Source: Pseudomonadota bacterium (GTDB taxonomy: Bacteria > Pseudomonadota > Alphaproteobacteria > Rhodobacterales > Rhodobacteraceae). Taken from it: 64,000 nt of DNA. Positions within the stretch are counted from its first letter, which is position 1, and each line of letters starts with the position of its first letter. The notes under the pieces are model-generated. The model ran no database searches. It was not told where the DNA came from and was given only the letters and a program-made list of their open reading frames with translations. Positions 45,337-53,467 of this stretch are shown here, one piece after another. A program made the translations under genes and the position numbers. The DNA lies in the NCBI GenBank assembly GCA_020161615.1, contig JAIUPD010000009.1:62001-126000 (forward strand), written 5' to 3'.

Positions 45337-46314
45337 ATGCGTCGTTTCGACTGTCCCTCGTGTGGCCACGAGGTGTTTTTCGCCAATACTGCCTGCCTGA
45401 ACTGCGGCACGGCGCTGGTTTATGCGCCGGGGCGGGGGTTCCTGCCCTCGACCGATGGCGACGGGTTCTGCGCCAACCGCGCGGCGATCGGCTGCAACTG
45501 GGCCGCCGAAAGCGCCGAAGGGTTATGCCTGTCCTGCCAGCATACGCAGGTCGTGCCCGACCTGACTGTCCCGGGCAATGCCGAACGCTGGGCGCGGCTG
45601 GAAGCGGCCAAGCGCCCGGTGATCCGCGCGCTGCATCACCTGCGCCTGCCGCTGGCCGATGCCCAGGGCCAGCCCGCCCCGGTTTTCAAGCTGAAGGGCG
45701 ATCCGCTGGGGGCGGGGGCGCCGAAGGTGATGACCGGGCACGACAATGGAACGATCACGCTGAACATTGCCGAGGCCGACGATGCCGAACGCGCGGCGCT
45801 GCGGGAGTCGCTGGGCGAGCCCTATCGCACCCTGACCGGCCATTTCCGCCACGAGGTCGCGCATCATTACTGGCAGGTGCTGGCCGAGGGGAATCCGGCG
45901 CAGCTCGACTCCCTGCGCGCGGTCTTCGGTGACGAGCGGCAGGATTACGCTGCCGCGCTTGAGGCGCATTACCGCGACGGGCCGCCCGCCGATTGGGCCT
46001 CGCATTTCATTTCGGCCTATGCCTCGGCCCATCCCTGGGAGGATTTCGCCGAGACCTGGGCGCATGTCATGCATCTGCTCGAAGGGTTGGAGACGGCCCG
46101 GGCCTTCGGGCTGGTGCCGGGGGATCTGCCGCTCGACCTGCCGGATCTGGCCGCGCTGCCGATGGCGCGGCTGGCCGAGGTCTGGGCGGCGCTGTCCGTG
46201 GCGCTCAACGCCGTCAATCAGGCCATGGGGCACGAGACCTTCTATCCCTTCGTGCTGACACCGCCGGTCGTCGCCAAGATGGAGGCGGTTCGGCGGCTCA
46301 TCCTCGGCACCTGA
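45337..46314 (+). CDS. Zinc-ribbon metallopeptidase (Peptidase_Mx type)
   Basis: 325 residues. Two zinc-binding pairs at the start (CPSCGH and CLNCGT; further Cys in CANRAAIGC and CLSCQH), then HEVAHHYW (HExxH) about residue 172 and HPWEDFAETWAHVMH, which would supply the third zinc ligand. Family known as putative zinc-binding metallopeptidase with Zn-ribbon; no substrate known. Diverges from the exonuclease gene across 80 bases, so the two may share a promoter region. Confidence 0.9.
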   Translation: MRRFDCPSCGHEVFFANTACLNCGTALVYAPGRGFLPSTDGDGFCANRAAIGCNWAAESAEGLCLSCQHTQVVPDLTVPGNAERWARLEAAKRPVIRALHHLRLPLADAQGQPAPVFKLKGDPLGAGAPKVMTGHDNGTITLNIAEADDAERAALRESLGEPYRTLTGHFRHEVAHHYWQVLAEGNPAQLDSLRAVFGDERQDYAAALEAHYRDGPPADWASHFISAYASAHPWEDFAETWAHVMHLLEGLETARAFGLVPGDLPLDLPDLAALPMARLAEVWAALSVALNAVNQAMGHETFYPFVLTPPVVAKMEAVRRLILGT

Positions 46315-46378
46315 CCCCCTTGCATCCGGGGACGAAAGCCCGCGACAGTGCCGCCCGGGACGAGAGGGAGGAACCATC

Positions 46379-47350
46379 ATGAAATTCGCCACCCTGCCGG
46401 ACGGCAGCAAGGACGGCCGCCTGCATCTGGTCAGCCGCGATCACAGCCGCTGCGCGCCCGCCAAGGCCTGCACCACGCTGCAAGCGGCGCTGGAGGAATG
46501 GGAGGCCCTCGCCCCGGCGCTGGAGGCCGAGTATCAGGCGCTGAACGCGGGCGGGGGCGCGGGTTTCGACCCGACCGGGACGCTCGCCCCCCTGCCCCGG
46601 GCCTGGCAATGGCTGGACGGCTCGGCCTTTGCCGCCCATGCCGAGCTGATGATGCAGGCCTTCAAGGCCGATCCCATCGACAGCCAGGGCAAGCCCCTGA
46701 TGTATCAGGGCATGTCGCATGAATTCCTGGCCGGTGCCGCGAATGTGCCGCTGCCCTCCGAAGACGATTGGATCGATTTCGAAGGCGAATTCGGGGTGAT
46801 CACCGATGCGGTGCCAATGGGGGTAACGGCCGAACAGGCGCGGCGCCATATCCGTCTGGTGGTGCAGATCAACGATTGGTCGCTGCGCCGGATCGCACCC
46901 GTCGAGATGAAGACGGGCTTTGGCTGGATCCATGCCAAGCCCGCCTCCTCCATGGCGCCGGTCGCGGTGACGCCGGACGAGCTGGGCCACGCCTGGGACA
47001 AGGCGCGGGTCGGCCTGCCGCTGCACATCGACTGGAACGGCGCGCGGTTCGGCGCGGCCAATGGCGCGGAAATGGGCTGCGGCTTCGACGATCTGGTGGC
47101 GCACGCCGCCTATTCCCGCCAGCTGGTGGCGGGAACGGTGATCGGCTCGGGCACCGTGGCCAACCGGAATTACCGCGAGGTCGGATCCTCCTGCATCGCC
47201 GAACGGCGCGGGATGGAGATGGTCGATCACGGCGCGCCGCGCACGGCCTATATGGCCTTCGGCGACCGCGTGCGGATGGAGGCGACAGCCCGGGACGGCA
47301 CGCCCCTCTTCGGTGCCATCGACCAGCGGGTGGTCAAAGCCGGCGCGTGA
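46379..47350 (+). CDS. Fumarylacetoacetate hydrolase family protein
   Basis: 323 residues. The FAH C-terminal fold with the metal-binding pair in DFEGEFGVITD (E-x-E), RLVVQINDWSLRR and the GTVANRNYREVGSSC segment. Such enzymes cleave or decarboxylate beta-diketo acids in aromatic catabolism. GGGAGGA lies upstream. The last 17 bases overlap the convergent arsJ end. Confidence 0.92.
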   Translation: MKFATLPDGSKDGRLHLVSRDHSRCAPAKACTTLQAALEEWEALAPALEAEYQALNAGGGAGFDPTGTLAPLPRAWQWLDGSAFAAHAELMMQAFKADPIDSQGKPLMYQGMSHEFLAGAANVPLPSEDDWIDFEGEFGVITDAVPMGVTAEQARRHIRLVVQINDWSLRRIAPVEMKTGFGWIHAKPASSMAPVAVTPDELGHAWDKARVGLPLHIDWNGARFGAANGAEMGCGFDDLVAHAAYSRQLVAGTVIGSGTVANRNYREVGSSCIAERRGMEMVDHGAPRTAYMAFGDRVRMEATARDGTPLFGAIDQRVVKAGA

Positions 47351-48539
47351 CCGCCCAAGCGCCCGCCGCCAGCAGCCCGGCCGTGGCCAGGCACAGGGGC
47401 AGACCACCAAGCTGATAGCTGACACCCGACAGCAGCGTCCCCAGAAGCCGCCCGGCGGCGTTGGCCATGTAGTAGAAGCCGACGTCCCGGGTGATCCGGC
47501 TGGCCTGTCCGAAAGCCAGGATCAGGTAGGAATGGACCGAGGAATTGACGGCGAAAACGAAGCCGAAAGCCAGCAGCCCCAGGACCAGCACCGCCGTCAG
47601 CCAGTTCTGCGGCCCGCCCGCAAGGAGCGCGGCCAGCGCCAGTGCGAAGGGGATCGGCACCAGCAGCGCGGCCCAGCGCCGGGCCTTGGCCTGTGGCTCG
47701 CCCCCTTGCAGAAGACGCGGCGCCAGCGCCTGCACCCCGCCATAGGCGATAATCCAGACCGCCAGGAAGCCGCCAATAGCGAAGAAGGCCCAGCGCCGCC
47801 CCTCGTCCGTGCCGTCCGAGAGCACGGACTGGAAATAGACCGGCACCCCGACCACGAACCAGACATCCCGCGCGCCGAACAGGAACAGGCGGGCCAGCGA
47901 CAGCCGGTTTACCCTGGGGTCGGGCGAGCGCCAGCCGGCGAATTTTGCGCCCTTGTCGGGGGCGGGCAGGCCCTTGGGCAAAAAGAGCGCGACGGCGATC
48001 AGGATCAGCGCCAGCACCCCGGCCATGGCATAGAGCGCGGGCTGGAACCCGGCCAAGGCCAACAGCGCCGCGCCCAAGAAGAAGCCCGCGCCCTTGACCG
48101 CGTTCTTCGAGCCGGTCAGCAGCGCCACCCAGCGAAAGAGTCCGCCCTCGGGCGCCAGGAGCTTGACGGCGGATTTGGACGACATCTTGGCCAGATCCTT
48201 GGCCACGCCCGAGACCCCCTGCACCGCCATGACGAAGACCACCGAGGCCGCGACCGACCATTCCGGCCCCAGCTGCGTCAGCGCCAGCAGCGCCGCGATC
48301 TGCAACGTGAGCCCGGCGTAGAGCGTGGCGGCGAGGCCGAAGCGCTGGGCGAGGAAGCCCGCATAAAGGTTGGTGACGATCCCGGCAACCTCGTAGAGCA
48401 GGAAGAGCCAGGCCAGCTGAATCGGGCTGAAACCGAGCCCGTTGAATTGCAGCAGGACCAGCATCCTGAGCGCACCGTCGGACAGCATGAAGGCCCAATA
48501 GGCGGCGGTGACGGCGGCATAGGCGCGCAAGGGATTCAT
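47334..48539 (-). CDS. arsJ: Organoarsenical efflux MFS transporter ArsJ
   Basis: 401 residues, twelve TM helices of the MFS fold. Family match ArsJ by the opening ALRMLVLLQFNGLGFSPIQL and the central TGSKNAVKGAGFFLGA and RDVWFVVGVPVYF. ArsJ exports 1-arseno-3-phosphoglycerate made by the adjoining GAPDH; the pair confers arsenate resistance. Separated from gap by 79 bases carrying a hairpin repeat. Overlaps the FAH gene by 17 bases at the 3' end. Confidence 0.93.
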   Translation of the reverse strand: MNPLRAYAAVTAAYWAFMLSDGALRMLVLLQFNGLGFSPIQLAWLFLLYEVAGIVTNLYAGFLAQRFGLAATLYAGLTLQIAALLALTQLGPEWSVAASVVFVMAVQGVSGVAKDLAKMSSKSAVKLLAPEGGLFRWVALLTGSKNAVKGAGFFLGAALLALAGFQPALYAMAGVLALILIAVALFLPKGLPAPDKGAKFAGWRSPDPRVNRLSLARLFLFGARDVWFVVGVPVYFQSVLSDGTDEGRRWAFFAIGGFLAVWIIAYGGVQALAPRLLQGGEPQAKARRWAALLVPIPFALALAALLAGGPQNWLTAVLVLGLLAFGFVFAVNSSVHSYLILAFGQASRITRDVGFYYMANAAGRLLGTLLSGVSYQLGGLPLCLATAGLLAAGAWAVTRRL

Positions 48540-48562
48540 CGGCGGTGTCCGCTGGGGCCGGG

Positions 48563-48614
48563 GAACCGGGGGGCCAGCCCCCCGGACCCCCCGGGATATT
48601 TAAGGCGCAAAGAG
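48563..48614 (+). repeat. Hairpin + GGATATTT + CAAAGA element, copy D
   Basis: Hairpin GGGGGGCCAGCCCCCC (about 48568-48583), then GGACCCCCCGGGATATTT and GGCGCAAAGAG. It sits between gap and arsJ in the arsenic operon and could weaken readthrough into arsJ. Confidence 0.75.
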
Positions 48615-48618
48615 GGGG

Positions 48619-49623
48619 TCAGAGGCTGGCGGCGATCATCCGGGCGATATCGGCCAGACGGCAGGCATAGCCCCATTCGTTGTCGTACCAGGCGTAGATC
48701 TTCACCTGCGTGCCGTTGATGACCATGGTCGAGGGGCCGTCGATGATTGCCGAGCGCGGATCGTTGGTGAAATCCGACGAGACCAGCGGGCGGGATTCGA
48801 AGCCGAGAATGCCCTTGAGCGGCCCATCGGCGGCGATCTGGAAGAGGGCGTTGACCTCATCGGCCGTAGTCGGCCGCTCCACCTCGAACACGCAATCGGT
48901 GAGCGAGGCGTTCAGCAGCGGCACCCGCACGGCATGGCCGTTCAGGCGGCCCTTCAACTCGGGATAGATCACGGTGATGGCGGTGGCCGAGCCGGTGGTC
49001 GTGGGGATCAGGTTGGTCAGGGCCGAGCGGGCGCGGCGCATGTCCTTGGCCGGGCGGTCGACGATGGTCTGGGTATTGGTGACATCATGGATCGTGGTGA
49101 TCGAGCCATGGCGGATGCCGAGCCCCTCGTGGATCACCTTGACCACCGGGGCCAGGCAATTGGTGGTGCAGGAAGCCGCGGTGATCAGGTCGTGGCGGGA
49201 AGGATCGTAGCGGCCGTGGTTGATGCCATAGACTAGGTTCAGCGCGCCCTCGTCCTTGACCGGGGCGGAAACCAGCACCTTCTTCACCCCTGCGGCGAAA
49301 TAGGGGGCGATCTTCGCCTTGGTCTTGAAGACGCCGGTGCAGTCGATGACCATGTCGATGTCCGAGAGCGGCAGCGCGTCCAGCGTCTTTTCCTGACTGA
49401 GCGCGATGCGCTGGTCGTTGATCCGCAGCGCGCCGGGTTCGGCAGCGATCCGGACAGGCCAGCGGCCGTGCACGCTGTCGAATTCCAGGAGCAGCGCGTG
49501 CTGGTCGGGGTCACCCGCCGAGTCGTTCAGAAGCACGATGTCACCGGCGATTCCCTGCTCGATCAGGTCGCGCAGCACGAGTTTTCCGATCCGGCCGAGG
49601 CCGTTGAGGGCGATACGAGGCAT
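48619..49623 (-). CDS. gap: ArsJ-associated glyceraldehyde-3-phosphate dehydrogenase
   Basis: 334 residues. Complete GAPDH: GLGRIGKLVLRD NAD-binding start, catalytic Cys152 in TAASCTTNCL, and the C-terminal YAWYDNEWGYACRL. In arsenic operons this enzyme uses arsenate in place of phosphate, giving 1-arseno-3-phosphoglycerate for export by ArsJ. It starts three bases after the arsR-arsC stop. Another GAPDH probably serves glycolysis. Confidence 0.94.
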   Translation of the reverse strand: MPRIALNGLGRIGKLVLRDLIEQGIAGDIVLLNDSAGDPDQHALLLEFDSVHGRWPVRIAAEPGALRINDQRIALSQEKTLDALPLSDIDMVIDCTGVFKTKAKIAPYFAAGVKKVLVSAPVKDEGALNLVYGINHGRYDPSRHDLITAASCTTNCLAPVVKVIHEGLGIRHGSITTIHDVTNTQTIVDRPAKDMRRARSALTNLIPTTTGSATAITVIYPELKGRLNGHAVRVPLLNASLTDCVFEVERPTTADEVNALFQIAADGPLKGILGFESRPLVSSDFTNDPRSAIIDGPSTMVINGTQVKIYAWYDNEWGYACRLADIARMIAASL

Positions 49624-49626
49624 GTC

Positions 49627-50463
49627 TCAGTCCTGGGGCCGGGTCAGGGAAAGGGCGTCGACGCTGGCCTGCAGCGCCAGGCGGTCCAGCGTCTCGACCG
49701 GCAGTTCCACAAAGGTGGCGATGCGGCGGCGGAGCGCACCATAGGTACGGGCGAAGACAATCCCCTTCTCGGCCTCGGTCCCGGTGGCCTTGACCGGGTC
49801 CGGCACGCCCCAATGGCCGGTGATCGGCTGACCGGGCCAGGGCGGGCATTCCTCGGCCGCGGCGGTGTCGCAAACGGTAAAGACGAAATCCATCACCGGG
49901 GCACCGGGTTGCTGGAATTCCGAGATGTGTTTCGAGCGCAATTCGCCGATCGCATGGTCGTTGCGCGCCAGCACCTGCAACGCGAAGGGGTTCAGCGCGC
50001 TGTTGGGATGGGTTCCCGCCGAATGGGCGCGGAACCGCGACCCGCCCAGATCGCGCAGCAGCGCCTCGGCGAAGATCGAGCGCGCCGAATTGCCCGAGCA
50101 GATGAAAAGCACGTCATAGGTCTTGTCCGGCATCGTCCGGTCCTCCTGCGGGCCCCGCGCGGGGGTGGTGAACTGTGGCCGCCCCCGCCCGACATCGAGC
50201 GCGAGATAGCCGATGAGGGCTTCGGTCGTGTCCATTGCGACCGAGTAATAGAGGCTGCGCCCCTGCCGTTCGACGACGACGAGATCCGCGGCGGCCAGAT
50301 CGGCCAGGTGATGCGAGAGCGTGTTGGCCTTCAGCCCCAGCGCCTGGGCAATCTCGGTCGGGCGCACGCCGCGGGGGGCAAAGCGCATCAACAGGCGGAA
50401 CACCGCCAGCCGGTCGGGATGACCGAGGGTCGAGAAGGCGAGGGCGGCGTCTGTCGTTTCCAT
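49627..50463 (-). CDS. ArsR-ArsC fusion: repressor joined to arsenate reductase
   Basis: 278 residues. Residues 1-100 are an ArsR winged helix (LGLKANTLSHHLADLAAADL); residues 111-260 are an LMW-phosphatase type arsenate reductase with C122-x5-R128 (CSGNSAR), Cys198, Cys206 and the acid D222. All three cysteines lie in the reductase; the ArsR half has none. ATG 111 (50133) has AGGAGG nine bases upstream, so a free ArsC may also be made. First gene of the arsenic operon. Confidence 0.93.
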   Translation of the reverse strand: METTDAALAFSTLGHPDRLAVFRLLMRFAPRGVRPTEIAQALGLKANTLSHHLADLAAADLVVVERQGRSLYYSVAMDTTEALIGYLALDVGRGRPQFTTPARGPQEDRTMPDKTYDVLFICSGNSARSIFAEALLRDLGGSRFRAHSAGTHPNSALNPFALQVLARNDHAIGELRSKHISEFQQPGAPVMDFVFTVCDTAAAEECPPWPGQPITGHWGVPDPVKATGTEAEKGIVFARTYGALRRRIATFVELPVETLDRLALQASVDALSLTRPQD

Positions 50464-50464
50464 A

Positions 50465-50482
50465 TTTCCTGATTAGTGGAAA
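50465..50482 (-). promoter_or_regulatory. ArsR-type inverted repeat at the arsenic operon start
   Basis: TTTCC (50465-50469) and GGAAA (50478-50482), eight bases between, directly upstream of the ATG at 50463. Position fits an operator for the fusion protein. No clear separate ribosome-binding site apart from AGGAAA within the repeat. Confidence 0.5.
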
Positions 50483-50529
50483 CGTAAGCCCGGCGCCAGT
50501 GAAGTTTTGATGACAGTTCCGGGCGGGTC

Positions 50530-51666
50530 TCAGCCCGGCGGCAGACCGGCGATCCCCGCCAGATAGGCATCGGCGAAATCGGTGCGGATCTCGACCCAGA
50601 GCGGCGCATGGTCCGACATCTGCCAGGTCCGCCATGTCAGATAGCGGTCACCGTCACCGTCGCTCGGACCGTCGCCCTGCGGCACGTGGGCGGCATAGAT
50701 CGCCCGATCCTCGGGCGTGTCGCGAAACACATCCTCGAAGAGGTCGATCAGCCCGCCGCGCAGCACCTCGAAACGCGGATCCTTCACCCGGACGGCGATC
50801 TGGTCATAGAAATGGTCGCCCAGCTTTCGCACCTGCCGGCCGTCGATCTGCGGCGGGACGGCGAAGCCCTGCCCTTTCAGCGCCGCCATGGTCTTGTGCT
50901 CGGGGCTGACCACGTTGAAATCGCCCAGCAGGATGTAATTCTCGACCGCGCCACGGCTGTCGCGCTCGGCCCGGGTTTCGCTGTCCTGACGGTCGGCGAA
51001 GAATTTCACCAGTGCCTCGATCTCGGCGATGCGGCGCTTGAGCTTTTCGCCGGAATCGTCACCGAAATAGATATGCACCGTGCAGAGGCTGAAGCGGAAC
51101 CAGCCCGACTGAAAGGCCACCAGGAACGGGCTGCGGGCGAATTGCTGCTTCATCTCCACGGTGGTCGGCGCCACATCGGGCTGATTGTCCCGCGCCGCGA
51201 CCTTCTTCTTCGAGACGATGAGCTGGCCGTCCGGCAGCACGATCTCGCCCGCCACCTTGCGGAACCAGACCTTCTCGGTGTTGTAGAGGAAGGCCATGCG
51301 CTCGCCATTGCCGCCGGTGCCTTCGGTCGTGTCGGTGGCGATGTAATCCCATTCGCGGCCGAGGATGCGCATCACCTCCTCCAAGGGGCCGAGGTCGCGC
51401 GCCACTTCCTGCACGGCGACCAGATCGAAACAGGCGATCATCTCGGCGATGTAATACAGCGTTTCAGGACGGCGCTTGCCCCAGCCGAACTTGCCGGAAT
51501 CGAAATCGCGGATGTTCCAGGTGGCCAGAAGCAGCGTGGACTCGCTCTTGCGCTTGCGGATCGGCTCCAGCCGTTTGCGGATCGCCAGCAAGCGCTCGGC
51601 GCACCGTTCGGCCGCGCCCCTCTCACCCCTGAGCCGCGCTTTCAGACCCGCGTAATTGTTCGACAT
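50530..51666 (-). CDS. Endonuclease/exonuclease/phosphatase-fold protein
   Basis: 378 residues. EEP fold: LLATWNIRDFDSG, LVAVQEVARDLGP, LLGDFNVVSPEHKTM and SDHAPLWVEI carry the catalytic Asn, Glu, Asp and His residues. An Arg/Lys-rich N-terminus of about 40 residues precedes the domain, perhaps a coiled nucleic-acid-binding tail. Nuclease or phosphatase activity is likely; substrate unknown. Starts at the ATG at 51666 and lies downstream of tRNA-Thr. Confidence 0.9.
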   Translation of the reverse strand: MSNNYAGLKARLRGERGAAERCAERLLAIRKRLEPIRKRKSESTLLLATWNIRDFDSGKFGWGKRRPETLYYIAEMIACFDLVAVQEVARDLGPLEEVMRILGREWDYIATDTTEGTGGNGERMAFLYNTEKVWFRKVAGEIVLPDGQLIVSKKKVAARDNQPDVAPTTVEMKQQFARSPFLVAFQSGWFRFSLCTVHIYFGDDSGEKLKRRIAEIEALVKFFADRQDSETRAERDSRGAVENYILLGDFNVVSPEHKTMAALKGQGFAVPPQIDGRQVRKLGDHFYDQIAVRVKDPRFEVLRGGLIDLFEDVFRDTPEDRAIYAAHVPQGDGPSDGDGDRYLTWRTWQMSDHAPLWVEIRTDFADAYLAGIAGLPPG

Positions 51667-51763
51667 GACCGCACCCGTACCCCTGACCGGCGCCGAGCCT
51701 AGCACGAAACGCGGTCGAAATCCGCCCCGTTCAAGGTAAGTGCAGGCGATCTTCGGGAAGGAA

Positions 51764-51839
51764 TGGTGCCGGTGAAGGGACTCGAACCCCCGACCCACGC
51801 ATTACGAATGCGTTGCTCTACCAGCTGAGCTACACCGGC
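51764..51839 (-). tRNA. tRNA-Thr (anticodon CGT)
   Basis: 76 bases with encoded CCA on the minus strand. Cloverleaf features: acceptor GCCGGTG/CACCGGC, the D-arm with AGCTCAGCTGGTAGAGC, anticodon stem ACGCA/TGCGT with loop TTCGTAA (CGT), and the T arm with GGTTCGAGTCC. Confidence 0.97.
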
Positions 51840-51940
51840 CCGGTGCCACGGGGCCGCCAAGGGTCCCGTTCTGGTGGCTGGGTCTTAGCATCGGGCCGGG
51901 GCCGTATCCAGCCCCTTTTTTCGCCCGCAGCATCGGGGGA

Positions 51941-53461
51941 TCAGAGGCCCATGCGCCGGGTCTGGTTCAGGTCGATCACCTCGGCCTCGATGGCGGGATC
52001 GTCCTTTTCGGGCGCGGGCGCGGGCGCCTCGGGTTCCGGCTCTGGCTCGGGCTCTGGCTCGACGGCCTCGGGCAGATCCGCCGCGGGCAGGGCGCCGACG
52101 ATCAGCGGCAGCATCTCGGTCCCCGTCGCGCTGGGGCCGGAGCTGTCCGGCGTGTCGGTCCAGGCCAGCGTGTCGAAGGCCCCGCAATTGGCGCAGAGCG
52201 CGTGCCAGCCCGCGTGAACGTGGTGGCAATTCTCGCAGACCCATTGCGGCCCCTTGGGCGCGATCAGCGCGCGGGCCAGCCAGCCGCGCACCACCTGATC
52301 GGGCGAGCCCTCGCCACGCTCGATGGCGGCCATGATGGTCATCACGCGCTGCGTCGGGTGGGTTTCGTGCAGGTCGGCCATGGCGCGGCGGGCGGCGGGG
52401 AAATCCTCGGCCGCGATCAGCAGTTCGGCGCGGGTCATCTGCGCCTCAGGCCCCGGGGTCAGGACGAGCAGCGGCTCGAAGCGCTTGAGGCGGGTGGCGG
52501 GCGCCTCCTCGGGGGCGATGGCCGCGAAGGCCTGCGCCAGTTCCGGGTGGGGTTGGGTCTTCCACGCCCGCTTGATGAGTTTGGCGGCGGCCTGACCCTT
52601 GCCGCGCGCCACCAGCGCCCTTGCGGCCATCACCGCGGCGGGCACCAGTTCGGGCGATTCGCGGTTGGCTTCGATGGCCAGATCCTGCGCCAGCGCGGTA
52701 TTGCCTGCTGCTTCCTCGGCCTCGGCCTGTTGCAGGGTCAGGACGGCATCGCGGCGCTTGAACACGGGCTTCGGCAGGCGGCCCGAGCGCGTCGTCTCCA
52801 GCAGAGTGCGGCGCGCGCCAGACCAGTCGCCGGCCTTGTTCTGCAACATCAGCAGCCGGTCCTGGGTCGGCGCATGGCCGGGGCGCAGCGTCAGCGCGGT
52901 TTCGGCCAGCTTGCGGGCCTTGGTGGCATTGCCGGCCTCGACCTGCTGGGCCAGCAGCCCCTGCACGCCGACAAAGCGCGAGCGGTCATCCTCCAGAAGG
53001 CGCTTGTAGTAATCCTCGGCCAGGGCGGTGTTGCCCTTGGCCTGGGCGGCCTGCGCGATCAGCAGCGTGGTCAGCGCCTGATCTTCCAGCAGCTTCTCGG
53101 CCTTGCGGCCCTTGGTCAGGGCCTTTTCGCCCTCGCCCGCGGCCAGCGCGAGGAAACCGTCGGTCAACGCCTCGAGCCCGCGGCGGCGGCGGTTGCGTTC
53201 GAAATGGCGGCTGATCGCGGTCTCGTCGCCGTTGATGAAGCGCAGGACGGCCACGGTCAGCCCCGCCAGCTTCATCAGCAGCCAGAGCCCCGCCAGCAGC
53301 AGCAGCGCGGCGATGGCCATCTGCACCGGGCCCAGCGTGAATTCGGTGGTGCCGACGGCCAGCCGGAGGCCTGCCTCCTGCGTCATCAGCGCCTCGGCAC
53401 CCCAGACGAGGCCCGCCACCACCGCCAGGAACAGGACGATCTTCAGTATGGTCCAGAACAT
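51941..53461 (-). CDS. hemY: HemY-type protein with C-terminal LapB-like zinc ribbon
   Basis: 506 residues. N-terminal two TM helices (about 5-22 and 45-65) and HemY_N segment, a TPR-rich middle (residues 100-390), then a zinc ribbon Cys409, Cys412, Cys423, Cys426 (WVCENCHHVHAGWHALCANC) and a Pro/Glu-rich tail. Not the protoporphyrinogen oxidase of the same name. Heme role is inferred from its position next to hemD; the ribbon resembles the rubredoxin-like end of LapB. Six bases after the mitofilin-like gene. Confidence 0.88.
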   Translation of the reverse strand: MFWTILKIVLFLAVVAGLVWGAEALMTQEAGLRLAVGTTEFTLGPVQMAIAALLLLAGLWLLMKLAGLTVAVLRFINGDETAISRHFERNRRRRGLEALTDGFLALAAGEGEKALTKGRKAEKLLEDQALTTLLIAQAAQAKGNTALAEDYYKRLLEDDRSRFVGVQGLLAQQVEAGNATKARKLAETALTLRPGHAPTQDRLLMLQNKAGDWSGARRTLLETTRSGRLPKPVFKRRDAVLTLQQAEAEEAAGNTALAQDLAIEANRESPELVPAAVMAARALVARGKGQAAAKLIKRAWKTQPHPELAQAFAAIAPEEAPATRLKRFEPLLVLTPGPEAQMTRAELLIAAEDFPAARRAMADLHETHPTQRVMTIMAAIERGEGSPDQVVRGWLARALIAPKGPQWVCENCHHVHAGWHALCANCGAFDTLAWTDTPDSSGPSATGTEMLPLIVGALPAADLPEAVEPEPEPEPEPEAPAPAPEKDDPAIEAEVIDLNQTRRMGL

Positions 53462-53467
53462 CGCCGC

